IMG/VR virus record: IMGVR_UViG_3300030107_001538 | Span: 1-51,631 of that record | DNA: 51,631 nucleotides | Origin: a virus | Reading direction: 5' to 3' (one strand) | Part shown: one piece after another, positions 27,641 through 35,695 of the stretch | How positions within the stretch are numbered: position 1 is the stretch's first letter | How the letters are laid out: each line of letters begins with the position of its first letter | The notes under the pieces: model-generated | The model's input: only the letters and a program-made list of their open reading frames with translations | What the model was told of the DNA's origin: nothing | Databases searched by the model: none | Made by a program: the position numbers and the translations under genes

Positions 27641-28451
27641 TGTCTACTGCTGAATTATAATTTTTACAAAGTTTCCAATACTCTAGAATATTATTAAACA
27701 TTGCTAAATGTTTTTGATGTGATTCTTTTTCCCAAACATGATACAGAATAATCTTTGTATTTTTTCTATCTACAAATATAGATATTCTTTCTACGTCATC
27801 AAAGCCACAACCTTGAGCATAAGCTGACAGTTGCATACCATGTTCATCATAAACTAATTTAGCAGGGTCTTTGTCTTCTAAGTTATCTTTAGTTTTAAAG
27901 TCTATGAAGATACCTGATTTAGAATATAAATCTATCTTACCACCATAGCCTGAATCAGCACAGAAAGAATCTTCTGCTATCCATTCTTCTCCCGGATAAT
28001 TATCATCAAGCCATTTCTGTATATCTTTATATATTTTATTTTTAGATTTACCTAAAAAACCTTTTTCAATCTGAGCATGAATCTTTGTACCTTCTTTAGC
28101 TGCATTTATACTAATTTGTTTTGAGTCTATCTTACATCTATAAGTAAAAGATTCAGTAGATTCATCTTCATATCTTTCCAGAGATAAAGCAGAATTTAAA
28201 GCTTGATTTATTTTCCAGTTTTCTAAGGATGGTTTAGCTATCATCCCTATAATTGTAGTAACAGAAGGTACTAAACCTAAAGATTTAGCATCCCTCAGTG
28301 TGGTATTTCGTTCTTTTCCATTAGCACCAATGATAGTATACATTGGTTTTCCGTCTTGAGCATACCAGTGACCGGATTCAGACGTGAACTTATTATAATT
28401 GTCTATTTGTTTTTTGTCAAGTAAATCTTCTTCTTTATTTGCAATCATCAT
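27612..28451 (-). CDS. PD-(D/E)XK exonuclease
   Basis: 279 residues. The RecB/Cas4-like nuclease pattern is visible: VPSVTTI (about 61-67), a His in GTKIHAQIEKG (about 120-130), Asp in GGKIDLYS, the Asp-x-Lys of FIDFKTKD, and QLSAYA as the final motif. In marine T7-like phages this kind of exonuclease occupies the place of T7 gp6, processing ends during recombination and replication. It overlaps both neighbours slightly. A consensus sigma70 promoter lies inside its first codons. Confidence 0.8.
   Translation of the reverse strand: MMIANKEEDLLDKKQIDNYNKFTSESGHWYAQDGKPMYTIIGANGKERNTTLRDAKSLGLVPSVTTIIGMIAKPSLENWKINQALNSALSLERYEDESTESFTYRCKIDSKQISINAAKEGTKIHAQIEKGFLGKSKNKIYKDIQKWLDDNYPGEEWIAEDSFCADSGYGGKIDLYSKSGIFIDFKTKDNLEDKDPAKLVYDEHGMQLSAYAQGCGFDDVERISIFVDRKNTKIILYHVWEKESHQKHLAMFNNILEYWKLCKNYNSAVDNASKKTKKT
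28392..28420 (-). promoter_or_regulatory. Consensus sigma70 promoter inside the exonuclease gene
   Basis: Leftward TTGACA (28420-28415), 17-bp spacer, TATAAT (28397-28392), six of six at both boxes. It lies about 10-20 codons into the exonuclease gene and could boost the downstream endonuclease I and nrd genes. AT-rich coding DNA makes chance matches likelier, and there is no transcript evidence. Confidence 0.5.
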
Positions 28452-28854
28452 CTAACTCCTTAAAAGCTTTAATAACATCACTAGAAAATAATTTTTGTAG
28501 ATTAACCAAAAACATTTTACTAGCATTGTGGTCTCCACCACTTACAGTTTTAAAAGTATCTAATTGGTCCACTATTTTTTTCAGAACCTCAGTTTTAAAT
28601 ACTAACGTACAATATTCTTCATTACCAATGCAAAGATTATGAAACCAATAATCAGATTCAGTGGCTCTAATACCAGATGGTTTTCTGTATGATTCATATT
28701 CAATACAAATGTTACCAGTATCTTGCCAAATATCTCGTTCTGATTTGACTTCTATTTTTTTATTAGTAAGCATATCTGCTATCTTTTCTTCTCGTATTGA
28801 CCCGTATGTTAAATCAAGGTCAAACTTTTTTCTATCTTTCTTAGTGGGTTTCAC
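28435..28854 (-). CDS. Small PD-(D/E)XK-like nuclease candidate
   Basis: 139 residues. Early in the protein a FDLDLTYGSIREEKIADML stretch is followed by IEVKSERD and later CIEYE, the spacing of Asp/Glu, Glu-x-Lys and a further Glu expected of a compact restriction-endonuclease-like fold. The rest is helical. It is the third nuclease-like gene in a row after the polymerase. A substrate cannot be inferred; host DNA breakdown or recombination are options. It could also be an inactive DNA-binding relative. Confidence 0.55.
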   Translation of the reverse strand: MKPTKKDRKKFDLDLTYGSIREEKIADMLTNKKIEVKSERDIWQDTGNICIEYESYRKPSGIRATESDYWFHNLCIGNEEYCTLVFKTEVLKKIVDQLDTFKTVSGGDHNASKMFLVNLQKLFSSDVIKAFKELDDDCK

Positions 28855-30571
28855 TCCAGTTTTCTCCTACTTTGTATTCTCCAGTTAATGGACAACGTAA
28901 GTTAAAATGCTTACCAGCTTTCTCTATCGCTTCTACTCCAGTAAGACCTGTAAATTCAGCAATGCTTTCTTTCACTTGCATCTGCCATTCATCATGAATG
29001 TTAGCAACAAACTTAGCATCTAATGTATTTAATTGTATATGAGTATGAAGAATACACATAGCTTTTTTCATAGCTATTGCACCTCCACCTTGTAATAAAG
29101 TATTTAAGGCAGCGTGTTCGTGCCTAACAAATATTTTTCTACCATCTAGACCTTTTAAGAATCCTCTTCTCGAAGCTTCTCGTACTCTTGTCGTAAGGTT
29201 TTCAAGTGCAGGGAGGTTGGTAAGAAAACGCTTTCTAAGGACTGTACCTGCTTCTCTGTTTTCACCAACCACTTTTCCAAGTTTTTCGTCTCCTGCTCCG
29301 TATATAAGTGCATAGATAAAAGTCTTTGCCTTATCTCTTGATTCAAGTCCTGCAAGTTCTTGATTAGTCGTGTGTATGTCTCCATTAATAATCTCGTCTA
29401 TGTAATTTGAATCATCCATGTAATGAGCTAATAATCTTAATTCTAAACCACTAGCATCAATACCTAATAATTTATAACCCTCTGGTACTGTCCAACAAGC
29501 TCTGCAATCTTCACCATAAGGACTATACACTCCCGGAACTTGTGCTAAGTTAGGATTTCTGTGAGTCATTCTGCCAGTGATAGTGCCATTAGGTATTACT
29601 CGACCATGCACTCGTTCACCTTGTAGTTCATCTATCCATGAAGATATTTGAGCAATACGTTTCTGTAATAATAAAAACTCGGCAATGAGCCGAGCTTCGT
29701 TTATGTGAGTTATCTTCTTTAATGTACCTTCATCAACTATTGGTTGACCAGTCGGAGTAAATCGTTCTGGTTTCCAACCAAAGTCTATTAAATATTCCCC
29801 GATTTGTTTTCGAGAACCTAAATTAAATTCTTGTAACTCTTGTCGCATAAATGGTTTTATGTCTTGAGTTTCTTGTAATCGTTCATACTCTTCTGAAGTT
29901 AGTCCTGATTTAGATAATGTTCCATCTTTCTTTAATTTCGGAGTTACCTCTTTCACATCAACAAGTTTTGGTTTAAATGTTATCTGTACTTCATCCTCTA
30001 CTTCAGTCATTCTAGCTTTTAATTTTGCTAATAGCTTCATAGCTTTTTCAACATCAAATAAAAAACCAGTCTGTTCTTGCTCAAGCATAATTCTGGCAAC
30101 TTCAGTTTCTAATTCTAAACTCTCAGGGTCAAAGTTCTTACCTTCATTTATTAAAGCAAAATAAACTTTTTCATTTAACAATACATCTTGAGTACAATAC
30201 TCCAACATTTCTGGAGTGTACTCATCAAAATCATCTGGTTGTTCTTGTTTGTGAAAGTTAACTCGATAGCCCCAAGTTTTTAAACTGTGTCCGTTCTCTC
30301 GAACTGGTTGATATAATCTAGACATAACTAGAGTATCAATGACCTCTGAAGTAAAGGTAGCTCCATGAAGTTTTTCTAGAACTGGCATATCATAACCTAA
30401 GATATTATGTCCTATTAGAACATCAGCTTCTTCTAACAATTTAATTCCTGCTGCTAGTTTATCAGGACCAAATTGATATACCTTCTGCTGTTCAATATCT
30501 TTAGCTACAATACACCAGACTTTACTAGGAGTTAAACCATCTGCTTCAATATCAAAAATCAAGTTCTTCAT
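28841..30571 (-). CDS. Family A DNA polymerase with 3'-5' exonuclease
   Basis: 576 residues from the ATG at 30571, preceded by GAGGAG; a TTG two codons earlier lacks support. Proofreading domain: Asp7/Glu9 in FDIEADGL (ExoI), GHNILGYD (ExoII), and YCTQD (ExoIII). Polymerase domain: motif A Asp372 in GIDASGLELR, motif B Arg412, Lys416, Tyr420 and Tyr424 in the RDKAKTFIYALIYG helix, motif C His526-Asp527-Glu528. Residue 420 (E. coli Pol I 762) is Tyr as in T7. T7-like in size and layout. Lies directly downstream of the primase-helicase. Confidence 0.95.
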   Translation of the reverse strand: MKNLIFDIEADGLTPSKVWCIVAKDIEQQKVYQFGPDKLAAGIKLLEEADVLIGHNILGYDMPVLEKLHGATFTSEVIDTLVMSRLYQPVRENGHSLKTWGYRVNFHKQEQPDDFDEYTPEMLEYCTQDVLLNEKVYFALINEGKNFDPESLELETEVARIMLEQEQTGFLFDVEKAMKLLAKLKARMTEVEDEVQITFKPKLVDVKEVTPKLKKDGTLSKSGLTSEEYERLQETQDIKPFMRQELQEFNLGSRKQIGEYLIDFGWKPERFTPTGQPIVDEGTLKKITHINEARLIAEFLLLQKRIAQISSWIDELQGERVHGRVIPNGTITGRMTHRNPNLAQVPGVYSPYGEDCRACWTVPEGYKLLGIDASGLELRLLAHYMDDSNYIDEIINGDIHTTNQELAGLESRDKAKTFIYALIYGAGDEKLGKVVGENREAGTVLRKRFLTNLPALENLTTRVREASRRGFLKGLDGRKIFVRHEHAALNTLLQGGGAIAMKKAMCILHTHIQLNTLDAKFVANIHDEWQMQVKESIAEFTGLTGVEAIEKAGKHFNLRCPLTGEYKVGENWSETH

Positions 30572-32216
30572 TATCAAATGTCTCCTCGTTATTTACTTCA
30601 AATAGTCTACCAGTTTCTGGATTGTATTGTAAAGAACAAGCTAATCCGGTATCACCAGTATATCTTGATTTCAATACTCTAACTTTAGTTGTGTTTGCTT
30701 CTGTCGGGTCAGTCGCTTGTTGATTTCTTTCCAATGCTATTACACAGTCAGAAAGCTGTGCTATGCCCTGCGAACCTTTTAGATGACTCAGGGAGACAGT
30801 CACACCTTTTTCGTGTCCTCTGTCGCCTGTAGCACGTCTTAAATGGGATACTAAGATAAGTCCTACATTCGTTTCTTCAACAAGGCTACGAAGTCTGTTC
30901 ATTAAAGTATCAATGCCACGTCTTTCATCGCCTTCTGTTAAGACATTGACAAGCATATGTAAGTGGTCAACCACGACCCATTTACATTCACAACCTACAA
31001 TCATATAACGTAGCTTTGCAAATATCTCATCAATGTCCGTTGCACCGAGGTGTGAATGAATAAAAACTCTATTCTTTTCAATTACTTTGTCAAACAAAGC
31101 ATTCAAATCTTCTTCAGTATAACTTTCTCGTTTCTCATTTAAATATAACCGGTCATTGGCTTCAATAGATATTAAACCATCAGCAGTTCTTAACCAGTTT
31201 TCTTCAAGAGCAATGATACCAACATTATCTTTGGTTGTCTTGATAAGCCAATGCTCTAGCTCTCTAGTCACAGAAGACTTACCAAGACCCGTACCACCGG
31301 TTAATGTTACTAACTCGCCTTGTCTCAATCCATATAATTTCTTATTCAATCCTTCCCAAGGATAAGCAATACTTTCTTTTACTTCTCGGTTTAACCAATT
31401 ATCTTTTTGTCCAGACAATTCCATAATACCAGATGGAGTATAAGTCTTAGCTTCCCACCATGCTTTAGTAAATGCTTGGAATTGTTTTTGATTTAACATA
31501 TCGTTGGCATCTTTATAACCATTAGGGAAACTCATTATCCTAACCTTCCCGGGTTTTAAAAGACGAGCAACTTGTCTTGATGCTTCTCGACCTGCCTTAT
31601 CATTATCAAAACATAAAACTATATTTTCAAATGATTCAACAAACTCAATGCTTTCTCGTATATCTTTAACAGCTCCAGATGCTCCACGTTTAAGTGAGAC
31701 TACTGCCCACTTACCTTGAAACAATTCATCAACTGCCATTGCATCACATTCACCTTCGGTAATAGTTAAATATTTACCACCGGTATTGCGATAGAGCTGT
31801 TCACCAAATAACCCAGTACCTTCAAATGTACCTTTGGTCATAAAGTTTTTATCAGCTACAAATCTTGTTTTAGTTATTGCTATTTCATTACCATTAAAGT
31901 AAGGATAAATATGTTGAGTGATACTACCATTTGCATCTTTTACTATTCTAACTCCAAACTTCTTTGCAGTATCTTGAGTGATACCTCTATCAGTTAGTTC
32001 GCCAAAGATTCCAGTATAAGAATCTAAAAATGTATTTGTTGCTTTCGGTGTCGTTTCCACAATCTTGCCCTCACTTGCAGTTTCATAATCGGTAAAAAAA
32101 GTAGAGCAACTGAAACAATAAGCTGACTTATCAGCGTTCATTGAAACAGCATCAGAGCTACCACATTTTGGACAGGGTAATCTGTGCTTTACAAATTTAC
32201 TTTTTTCTTGTTGCAT
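30552..32216 (-). CDS. T7-type primase-helicase
   Basis: 554 residues, T7 gp4 organisation. Zinc ribbon with Cys15, Cys18, Cys34 and Cys37; TOPRIM primase centre with Glu154 in ITEGECDA and Asp204/Asp206 in CFDNDKAG; then a DnaB/RecA-like helicase with Walker A at about 306-315 (TGGTGLGKSS), Walker B in WVVVDHLHM, and a SHLRR arginine segment. It unwinds DNA and makes primers for the polymerase next to it. GGAGATAG precedes the ATG, just after an intrinsic terminator. Confidence 0.95.
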   Translation of the reverse strand: MQQEKSKFVKHRLPCPKCGSSDAVSMNADKSAYCFSCSTFFTDYETASEGKIVETTPKATNTFLDSYTGIFGELTDRGITQDTAKKFGVRIVKDANGSITQHIYPYFNGNEIAITKTRFVADKNFMTKGTFEGTGLFGEQLYRNTGGKYLTITEGECDAMAVDELFQGKWAVVSLKRGASGAVKDIRESIEFVESFENIVLCFDNDKAGREASRQVARLLKPGKVRIMSFPNGYKDANDMLNQKQFQAFTKAWWEAKTYTPSGIMELSGQKDNWLNREVKESIAYPWEGLNKKLYGLRQGELVTLTGGTGLGKSSVTRELEHWLIKTTKDNVGIIALEENWLRTADGLISIEANDRLYLNEKRESYTEEDLNALFDKVIEKNRVFIHSHLGATDIDEIFAKLRYMIVGCECKWVVVDHLHMLVNVLTEGDERRGIDTLMNRLRSLVEETNVGLILVSHLRRATGDRGHEKGVTVSLSHLKGSQGIAQLSDCVIALERNQQATDPTEANTTKVRVLKSRYTGDTGLACSLQYNPETGRLFEVNNEETFDNEELDF

Positions 32217-32225
32217 TCTATCTCC

Positions 32226-32282
32226 AAAAAAAAAGCTAGGTCAGGAATAAAAATTAGGAGAGTAAAAAAACCTAACCCAGCT
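32226..32282 (-). terminator. Leftward intrinsic terminator between SSB unit and primase
   Basis: Arms at 32271-32282 and 32234-32245 pair over 12 bp with two mismatches. In the leftward direction they are followed at once by nine T (32234-32226). The 25-nt loop is long. It would partly separate the early and SSB genes from the replication enzymes and could act as an attenuator. Confidence 0.6.
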
Positions 32283-32294
32283 CCGTGTTCTTAA

Positions 32295-32573
32295 TTAATC
32301 AGATTCTTTATCGACCTCCTCATCGACAATTGTTTTAGTTTCTGATTCCAATAAAGTCGTACCAGACTTATCGCTATTAACTATCTCTACAATTTTATTT
32401 GAAAAGAAATTAATAGCTGCTTGAGTTTCCTCAAGGTCTAAAGTCTGATTGACTTTCTTTTGATTAAGTCGTTGTAATCTACCAAAGACTCCTTGCCCTT
32501 CTTCGGGTAAGTCTTCAACTTGAATATCAACTCCATCAATCGTGACATAGGGTTTTTGTTCTACAGTTTCCAT
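32295..32573 (-). CDS. Small acidic protein coupled to the SSB gene
   Basis: 92 residues, function not recognised. It begins METVEQKPYVTIDGVDIQVEDL, with a helical Gln/Asn-rich middle (RLQRLNQKKVNQTLDLEET at about 32-50), and ends very acidic. It shares one base with the upstream SSB gene (TAATG) and is followed by a terminator, so the two form a small unit. An SSB-interacting or replication accessory role is possible. Confidence 0.5.
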   Translation of the reverse strand: METVEQKPYVTIDGVDIQVEDLPEEGQGVFGRLQRLNQKKVNQTLDLEETQAAINFFSNKIVEIVNSDKSGTTLLESETKTIVDEEVDKESD

Positions 32574-32989
32574 TAGAACTCTTCCCCGTCTGATAGTAAT
32601 TCATCACCATCAGCACCTTTGTACTCTACTAACTCAGTTACTTGCACTGCTTGAAGGTCAAGTCCAATATATGGACCGAACTTTCCTTCACCACTGTACT
32701 CATTGTACTGAACTCTTACTTTAGAGCCATTACCTACAGCAACATTTATTTCTTGCTTGTCGCTATCAAGTAATCTAGGAGCAGACCTAACCATTCCGTT
32801 AGGACCATTTACTTTTCTTTTGATAACTAAAGCAGGACCTTCGTCATGTTGCTTTACCTTGTGACCCCTTGATGCAAAGTCATTTGCTATGTCTTCCTCA
32901 ACAATTAAGTCGAGTGTATACACAGGTTCAAACCTTGTATTAGGGGTTGTGATACTTGCCCATTTGGCAACACCATTTAATATAGCCAT
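32573..32989 (-). CDS. Single-stranded DNA binding protein candidate
   Basis: 138 residues. Beta-rich with an OB-fold-like run of alternating strands (YTLDLIVEED, ALVIKRKV, SKVRVQYNEY, GPYIGLDLQAVQV) and a strongly acidic C-terminal tail ending GDELLSDGEEF. A protein of this length with an acidic tail next to the primase-helicase is the T7 gp2.5 arrangement, where the tail contacts polymerase and helicase. AAGGAGG precedes the start, and the 5' region carries a promoter candidate. Confidence 0.75.
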   Translation of the reverse strand: MAILNGVAKWASITTPNTRFEPVYTLDLIVEEDIANDFASRGHKVKQHDEGPALVIKRKVNGPNGMVRSAPRLLDSDKQEINVAVGNGSKVRVQYNEYSGEGKFGPYIGLDLQAVQVTELVEYKGADGDELLSDGEEF

Positions 32990-33020
32990 AATTTACCTCC
33001 TTATTAGCTTTATTAATATT

Positions 33021-33056
33021 AAAAAATCAGTGAGAGTTTTTGAGCCAACTACTCTC
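33021..33056 (-). terminator. Weak hairpin with T-run in the SSB leader
   Basis: Leftward GAGAGT (33056-33051) pairs with ACTCTC (33037-33032), 6 bp with a 13-nt loop, and ACTGATTTTTT follows (to 33021). It lies between the SSB promoter candidate and the SSB start, so it would act as an attenuator rather than an operon end. Marginal stability. Confidence 0.3.
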
Positions 33057-33146
33057 GAAGTTCTAACCACAGAAGCAGTAAAACCAAACCAGTCTAATTG
33101 GAGATAGAGGGCTTGTAGGGTCTGATTACTCATGTTCATTTGAAAG

Positions 33147-33175
33147 ATTATACCACAGGTAATTTTTTTTATCTA
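33147..33175 (-). promoter_or_regulatory. Extended -10 promoter for the SSB unit
   Basis: Leftward TGGTATAAT gives a perfect -10 (33152-33147) with the extended TGn element. A TAGATA -35 (four of six) stands 17 bp upstream at 33175-33170. It lies about 160 bp before the SSB start in the longest gap of this stretch (32990-33168), which otherwise holds no gene. Confidence 0.55.
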
Positions 33176-33324
33176 CCCTGTCCTCTATATTTTTTATAGC
33201 TTCTTTTACGATGCTTGTTCATATGCTTCATTGAAACTTTTATCCTTCTACTTCTACCACCTGTACCCTGTGAGGTACTTTTTTTAGTGCGGTTTATTGT
33301 TAGTACTGTTTTCTTGACTGCCAT
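33169..33324 (-). CDS. Small, very basic protein
   Basis: 51 residues from ATG 33324, with about 20 Lys/Arg. It ends KHRKRSYKKYRGQGR, a tail type I recall in small marine-phage proteins. It overlaps the upstream gene by 41 bp, which is long, and internal ATGs (residues 32 and 35) could be the true start. A nucleic-acid-binding role is suggested by charge only. Confidence 0.45.
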   Translation of the reverse strand: MAVKKTVLTINRTKKSTSQGTGGRSRRIKVSMKHMNKHRKRSYKKYRGQGR

Positions 33325-33562
33325 TTAATAATGTCTCATATATTAGTTGTTCGTTGTCTATCTTACCTCTCATTTCCCGGAGTAATCTAAAGTCTCCCAT
33401 GAATGGGAAGTTATCATTAGTATCAACTCTAGTTAAGTGAACAATATCTTCTACTGCCTCCATACTAACTAGATTATCTATTGCCTCAATAATTGAAAAA
33501 GCAAAAGTTTTAATTGTTTCGGGTTCGTTATCTATAATAACTTCACAATTGTATTCATACAT
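33284..33562 (-). CDS. Small acidic early protein
   Basis: 92 residues, not recognised. It begins MYEYNCEVIIDNEPETIKTF and looks like a compact alpha/beta fold for the first 60 residues, then a polar Asn-rich tail. It overlaps the upstream gene by 8 bp. Typical of small early phage proteins that act on host targets, but no specific clue is visible. Confidence 0.5.
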   Translation of the reverse strand: MYEYNCEVIIDNEPETIKTFAFSIIEAIDNLVSMEAVEDIVHLTRVDTNDNFPFMGDFRLLREMRGKIDNEQLIYETLLNGSQENSTNNKPH

Positions 33563-33815
33563 TTAATTTTTCCTGTAATTGTTTATAAGTTTTAATGTCT
33601 GGATGTTTTTTTAATTTTTTAAGAAGCCATTTATCTGACATGTGTAAAAGAGTAATGCCTTTAATTCCCTCCATATATTTTTCATCTGGTAATAAAGAAT
33701 TTATAGTTTCTATTGAAACTTTTTTAGCTTCTTCAGGAGGTAATAAACTTTGCATCCATTCAACCTGCATTGGTTTAATTCTTTTTTTTAATTCTCTAAC
33801 TTTTTTCTGGTTCAA
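33555..33815 (-). CDS. Small basic helical early protein
   Basis: 86 residues, rich in Lys and Leu, helical throughout, with LKKRIKPMQVEWMQSLLPPEEAKK (about 9-32) and LLKKLKKHPDIKTYKQL (64-80). The middle (KVSIETINSLLPDEKYM) could be a helix-turn-helix-like unit. Overlaps both neighbours. A DNA-binding role is possible, not shown. Confidence 0.5.
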   Translation of the reverse strand: MNQKKVRELKKRIKPMQVEWMQSLLPPEEAKKVSIETINSLLPDEKYMEGIKGITLLHMSDKWLLKKLKKHPDIKTYKQLQEKLNV

Positions 33816-33951
33816 TTTCTATAACTCCTTCATCTAATAAATCTTTCAAAAATGTTTTAGCGTTATCAATTAGTATTGCCTCAACCTCCTCAAGACTACT
33901 TGCCTCAACAATTATTGCCTCCATGTTCCCTAAATAAATTTTAAATTTCAT
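33796..33951 (-). CDS. 51-residue acidic early peptide
   Basis: Begins MKFKIYLGNMEAIIVEASSL and continues acidic and helical. It fills the gap between two neighbours, overlapping the upstream gene by 4 bp and the downstream one by 20 bp. Glu/Ile-rich with no membrane segment. Good codon structure, function unknown. Confidence 0.5.
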   Translation of the reverse strand: MKFKIYLGNMEAIIVEASSLEEVEAILIDNAKTFLKDLLDEGVIEIEPEKS

Positions 33952-34196
33952 TTTCTAACTTTATAGATTCCTGAAAGTTTTTCTTTTTTAGTATGTTCAC
34001 TTTGCATAATCTCATTGTATAATTGTTGTTGAATTATTTTATATTCGGTCTTGTCCTCCACATTTAACAGTTTAACATTTTCCAATTTAGGTTTCCAAGT
34101 TTTCCACCAAATTTTTTTTAAAGGTCTGACATTCCATTGCCATTCTATATGTCTGCCTTCATAGTCATAGCCAAAAATAGGATTATGTTCAAACAC
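33948..34196 (-). CDS. Small basic early protein
   Basis: 82 residues, not recognised. Aromatic-rich N-terminal half (FEHNPIFGYDYEGRHIEWQW; several Trp) and a basic C-terminal half ending GIYKVRK. Trp/Tyr/Lys richness is compatible with nucleic acid or protein binding. Overlaps the upstream gene by 8 bp. Confidence 0.5.
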   Translation of the reverse strand: MFEHNPIFGYDYEGRHIEWQWNVRPLKKIWWKTWKPKLENVKLLNVEDKTEYKIIQQQLYNEIMQSEHTKKEKLSGIYKVRK

Positions 34197-34422
34197 TATA
34201 CTGCCTCGACATATGTTCTAAGTCTTGACTAGAAACAGCATTAGCACAATGAGTTGATAGAAAAGCAATTACTAAATTAACAATAGTATTTTCTTCATAG
34301 TGTTCCCAAATGTAATCACAACAATCAGCTTCTAAATCTGGTCTTGCTGGTAAACACCATAACTCTGCTACCTCTTCGCCTATTTTATCTTTTATTATAT
34401 CATTAGCTTCGTTGCTCATCAT
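34189..34422 (-). CDS. Small acidic early protein with Cys/His
   Basis: 77 residues, not recognised. Acidic helical start (MSNEANDIIKDKIGEEVAEL), then WCLPARPDLEADCCDYIWEHYEEN with four Cys in total, which might form a metal or disulfide centre though no classical motif is complete. Overlaps both neighbouring frames by 8-20 bp. Confidence 0.5.
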   Translation of the reverse strand: MMSNEANDIIKDKIGEEVAELWCLPARPDLEADCCDYIWEHYEENTIVNLVIAFLSTHCANAVSSQDLEHMSRQYSV

Positions 34423-34618
34423 TACCTCCTAACATTTCCTCAAAAGTATAATCAGAATGATTGGTCACAAAAAATTTATCGCCATGATAAAAGACTTCAT
34501 GCCCCCATTTGTTAGTATAAAATTCTTCATAGTGATTATCTATAAAATCATTAAACTTTTTATACTCTGCTTTTGTTAGTATTTTAGTATTATCATCATA
34601 GAAATTAAACATTGCCAT
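34403..34618 (-). CDS. Small aromatic-rich early protein
   Basis: 71 residues starting at 34618, with AGGAGT four nt upstream. Very rich in Phe, Tyr, Asp and Asn (FNFYDDN; FNDFIDNHYEEFYTNKWGHEVFYHG). The acidic, aromatic surface recalls DNA-mimic or host-inhibitor proteins, but this is only an impression. Function unknown. Confidence 0.5.
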   Translation of the reverse strand: MAMFNFYDDNTKILTKAEYKKFNDFIDNHYEEFYTNKWGHEVFYHGDKFFVTNHSDYTFEEMLGGNDEQRS

Positions 34619-34620
34619 AA

Positions 34621-34866
34621 TTACTCCTGACTTTCCAATTTATTTTTAAGCTCTTCAAGTTCCGATTTTAGTTCTTCATAATCAGAATACTTTACTGTGT
34701 CTTCAACATTATATTCAATATTATCTACTGTCGATTGACAATCATCAAAGTCGGCTCTAAGTCCTTCTAGTTCTTGTTTATCATCATAAGTTCTATCATC
34801 TATTATCTTTAATAATCTATCCAGAATAATATAAGTGATAAGATTTGCTAACCATTTTTTAAACAT
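34621..34866 (-). CDS. Small membrane-associated coiled-coil protein
   Basis: 81 residues. The N-terminal 20 residues (FKKWLANLITYIILDRLLKII) form one hydrophobic amphipathic or membrane helix, and residues about 27-81 are a charged coiled coil ending ELEELKNKLESQE. The layout is like the small membrane coiled-coil proteins at 9077 and 23199 but encoded in the early arm, so a host-takeover or replication-anchoring role is more likely than lysis. Confidence 0.5.
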   Translation of the reverse strand: MFKKWLANLITYIILDRLLKIIDDRTYDDKQELEGLRADFDDCQSTVDNIEYNVEDTVKYSDYEELKSELEELKNKLESQE

Positions 34867-34878
34867 AGGTACTCCTAT

Positions 34879-35589
34879 TTAATTTATTGAAATTACAAAA
34901 CCTGATGTATCCTTCTTAGCTTTACCTTTAGCAGTCAAGCCAACAACAACATTGGGTTCATCTAAAAATCGCATATCATATTTATCGCCATCAATAACCT
35001 TACGACCTTTATACCATAAGGGTAGGGCATGATTAAATACAACTGCAATATTATAACTCAACTTGTCAAACCATGAAGCATATTTTTTATTAGCTTCTGA
35101 GTACGACCAAGTCAAATGATAATTCTCTATCTGACTAACTTTCCTAGTAGGTATTTTAGTATAGTCATAAAACTGTATGTCGGGAAAAGTATCAAAGACA
35201 TTAACACCTTGCAACTCTTGATACTCCCATTGAATATCAGATGTACCATTTAATCTGACACAAGGTTTTTTATCTAAGCGTTTTGCCTTTTGCTCAAACT
35301 TATATATCTCATCATAAAGTTTTTCAAGAAATAACTCTGGAGTATCTAAAAACATTTTAGTTCTACGCTTACGAGCTTCTTGAATCACATTAGTAGTCTC
35401 GCCTTTTTTAAATATACCGCCACGACCAGCAGTATTTAAACAAGCATCTTTGCATTTAGCAATATCTTGATAAGGACATATCTTAGTGCTGTTGGGGTGT
35501 AAGTGCATAATAGCACTTGTCCATTGGTCATGTAGCTTATCGCCTTTAATTAATTTGGGATTACCCTGTATTGTTAATAGTGTTGTCAT
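34879..35589 (-). CDS. Conserved phage protein of unknown function (gp88-like)
   Basis: 236 residues. Pattern: an N-terminal LLTIQGNPKLIKGDK, a Cys cluster CPYQDIAKCKDACLNTAGRGG (Cys at about 38, 45 and 49), then RKRRTKMFLDTPELFLEKL, VRLNGTSDIQWE, FPDIQFYDYTK and YHLTWSYSE. I recognise this overall layout from a widespread family in cyanophages and mycobacteriophages (gene product 88-like). The three spaced Cys suggest metal or Fe-S binding. Enzymatic function unknown. The largest protein in this early block. Confidence 0.65.
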   Translation of the reverse strand: MTTLLTIQGNPKLIKGDKLHDQWTSAIMHLHPNSTKICPYQDIAKCKDACLNTAGRGGIFKKGETTNVIQEARKRRTKMFLDTPELFLEKLYDEIYKFEQKAKRLDKKPCVRLNGTSDIQWEYQELQGVNVFDTFPDIQFYDYTKIPTRKVSQIENYHLTWSYSEANKKYASWFDKLSYNIAVVFNHALPLWYKGRKVIDGDKYDMRFLDEPNVVVGLTAKGKAKKDTSGFVISIN

Positions 35590-35692
35590 GTTTTGCCCTC
35601 TTGACTGTTGGTTTAACTTTTTCTGGAAAAGGTTCTTTACCTCTTCTAATTCTATTCATCATTTCCATGTGGTCTTTCATTGTCATACTCAT
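35561..35692 (-). CDS. 43-residue basic early peptide
   Basis: Begins MSMTMKDHMEMMNRIRRGKE and ends basic. It overlaps the next gene by 29 bp. GAGGTAAATT precedes the ATG. Met-rich at the N-terminus. Function unknown. Confidence 0.45.
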   Translation of the reverse strand: MSMTMKDHMEMMNRIRRGKEPFPEKVKPTVKRAKHDNTINNTG

Positions 35693-35695
35693 AAT

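Noticed and set aside
33046-33125. Possible tRNA in the SSB leader
   Set aside because: Some stem-like pieces and a GTTCTAACC string, but no complete cloverleaf, anticodon arm or proper T-loop could be drawn on either strand.
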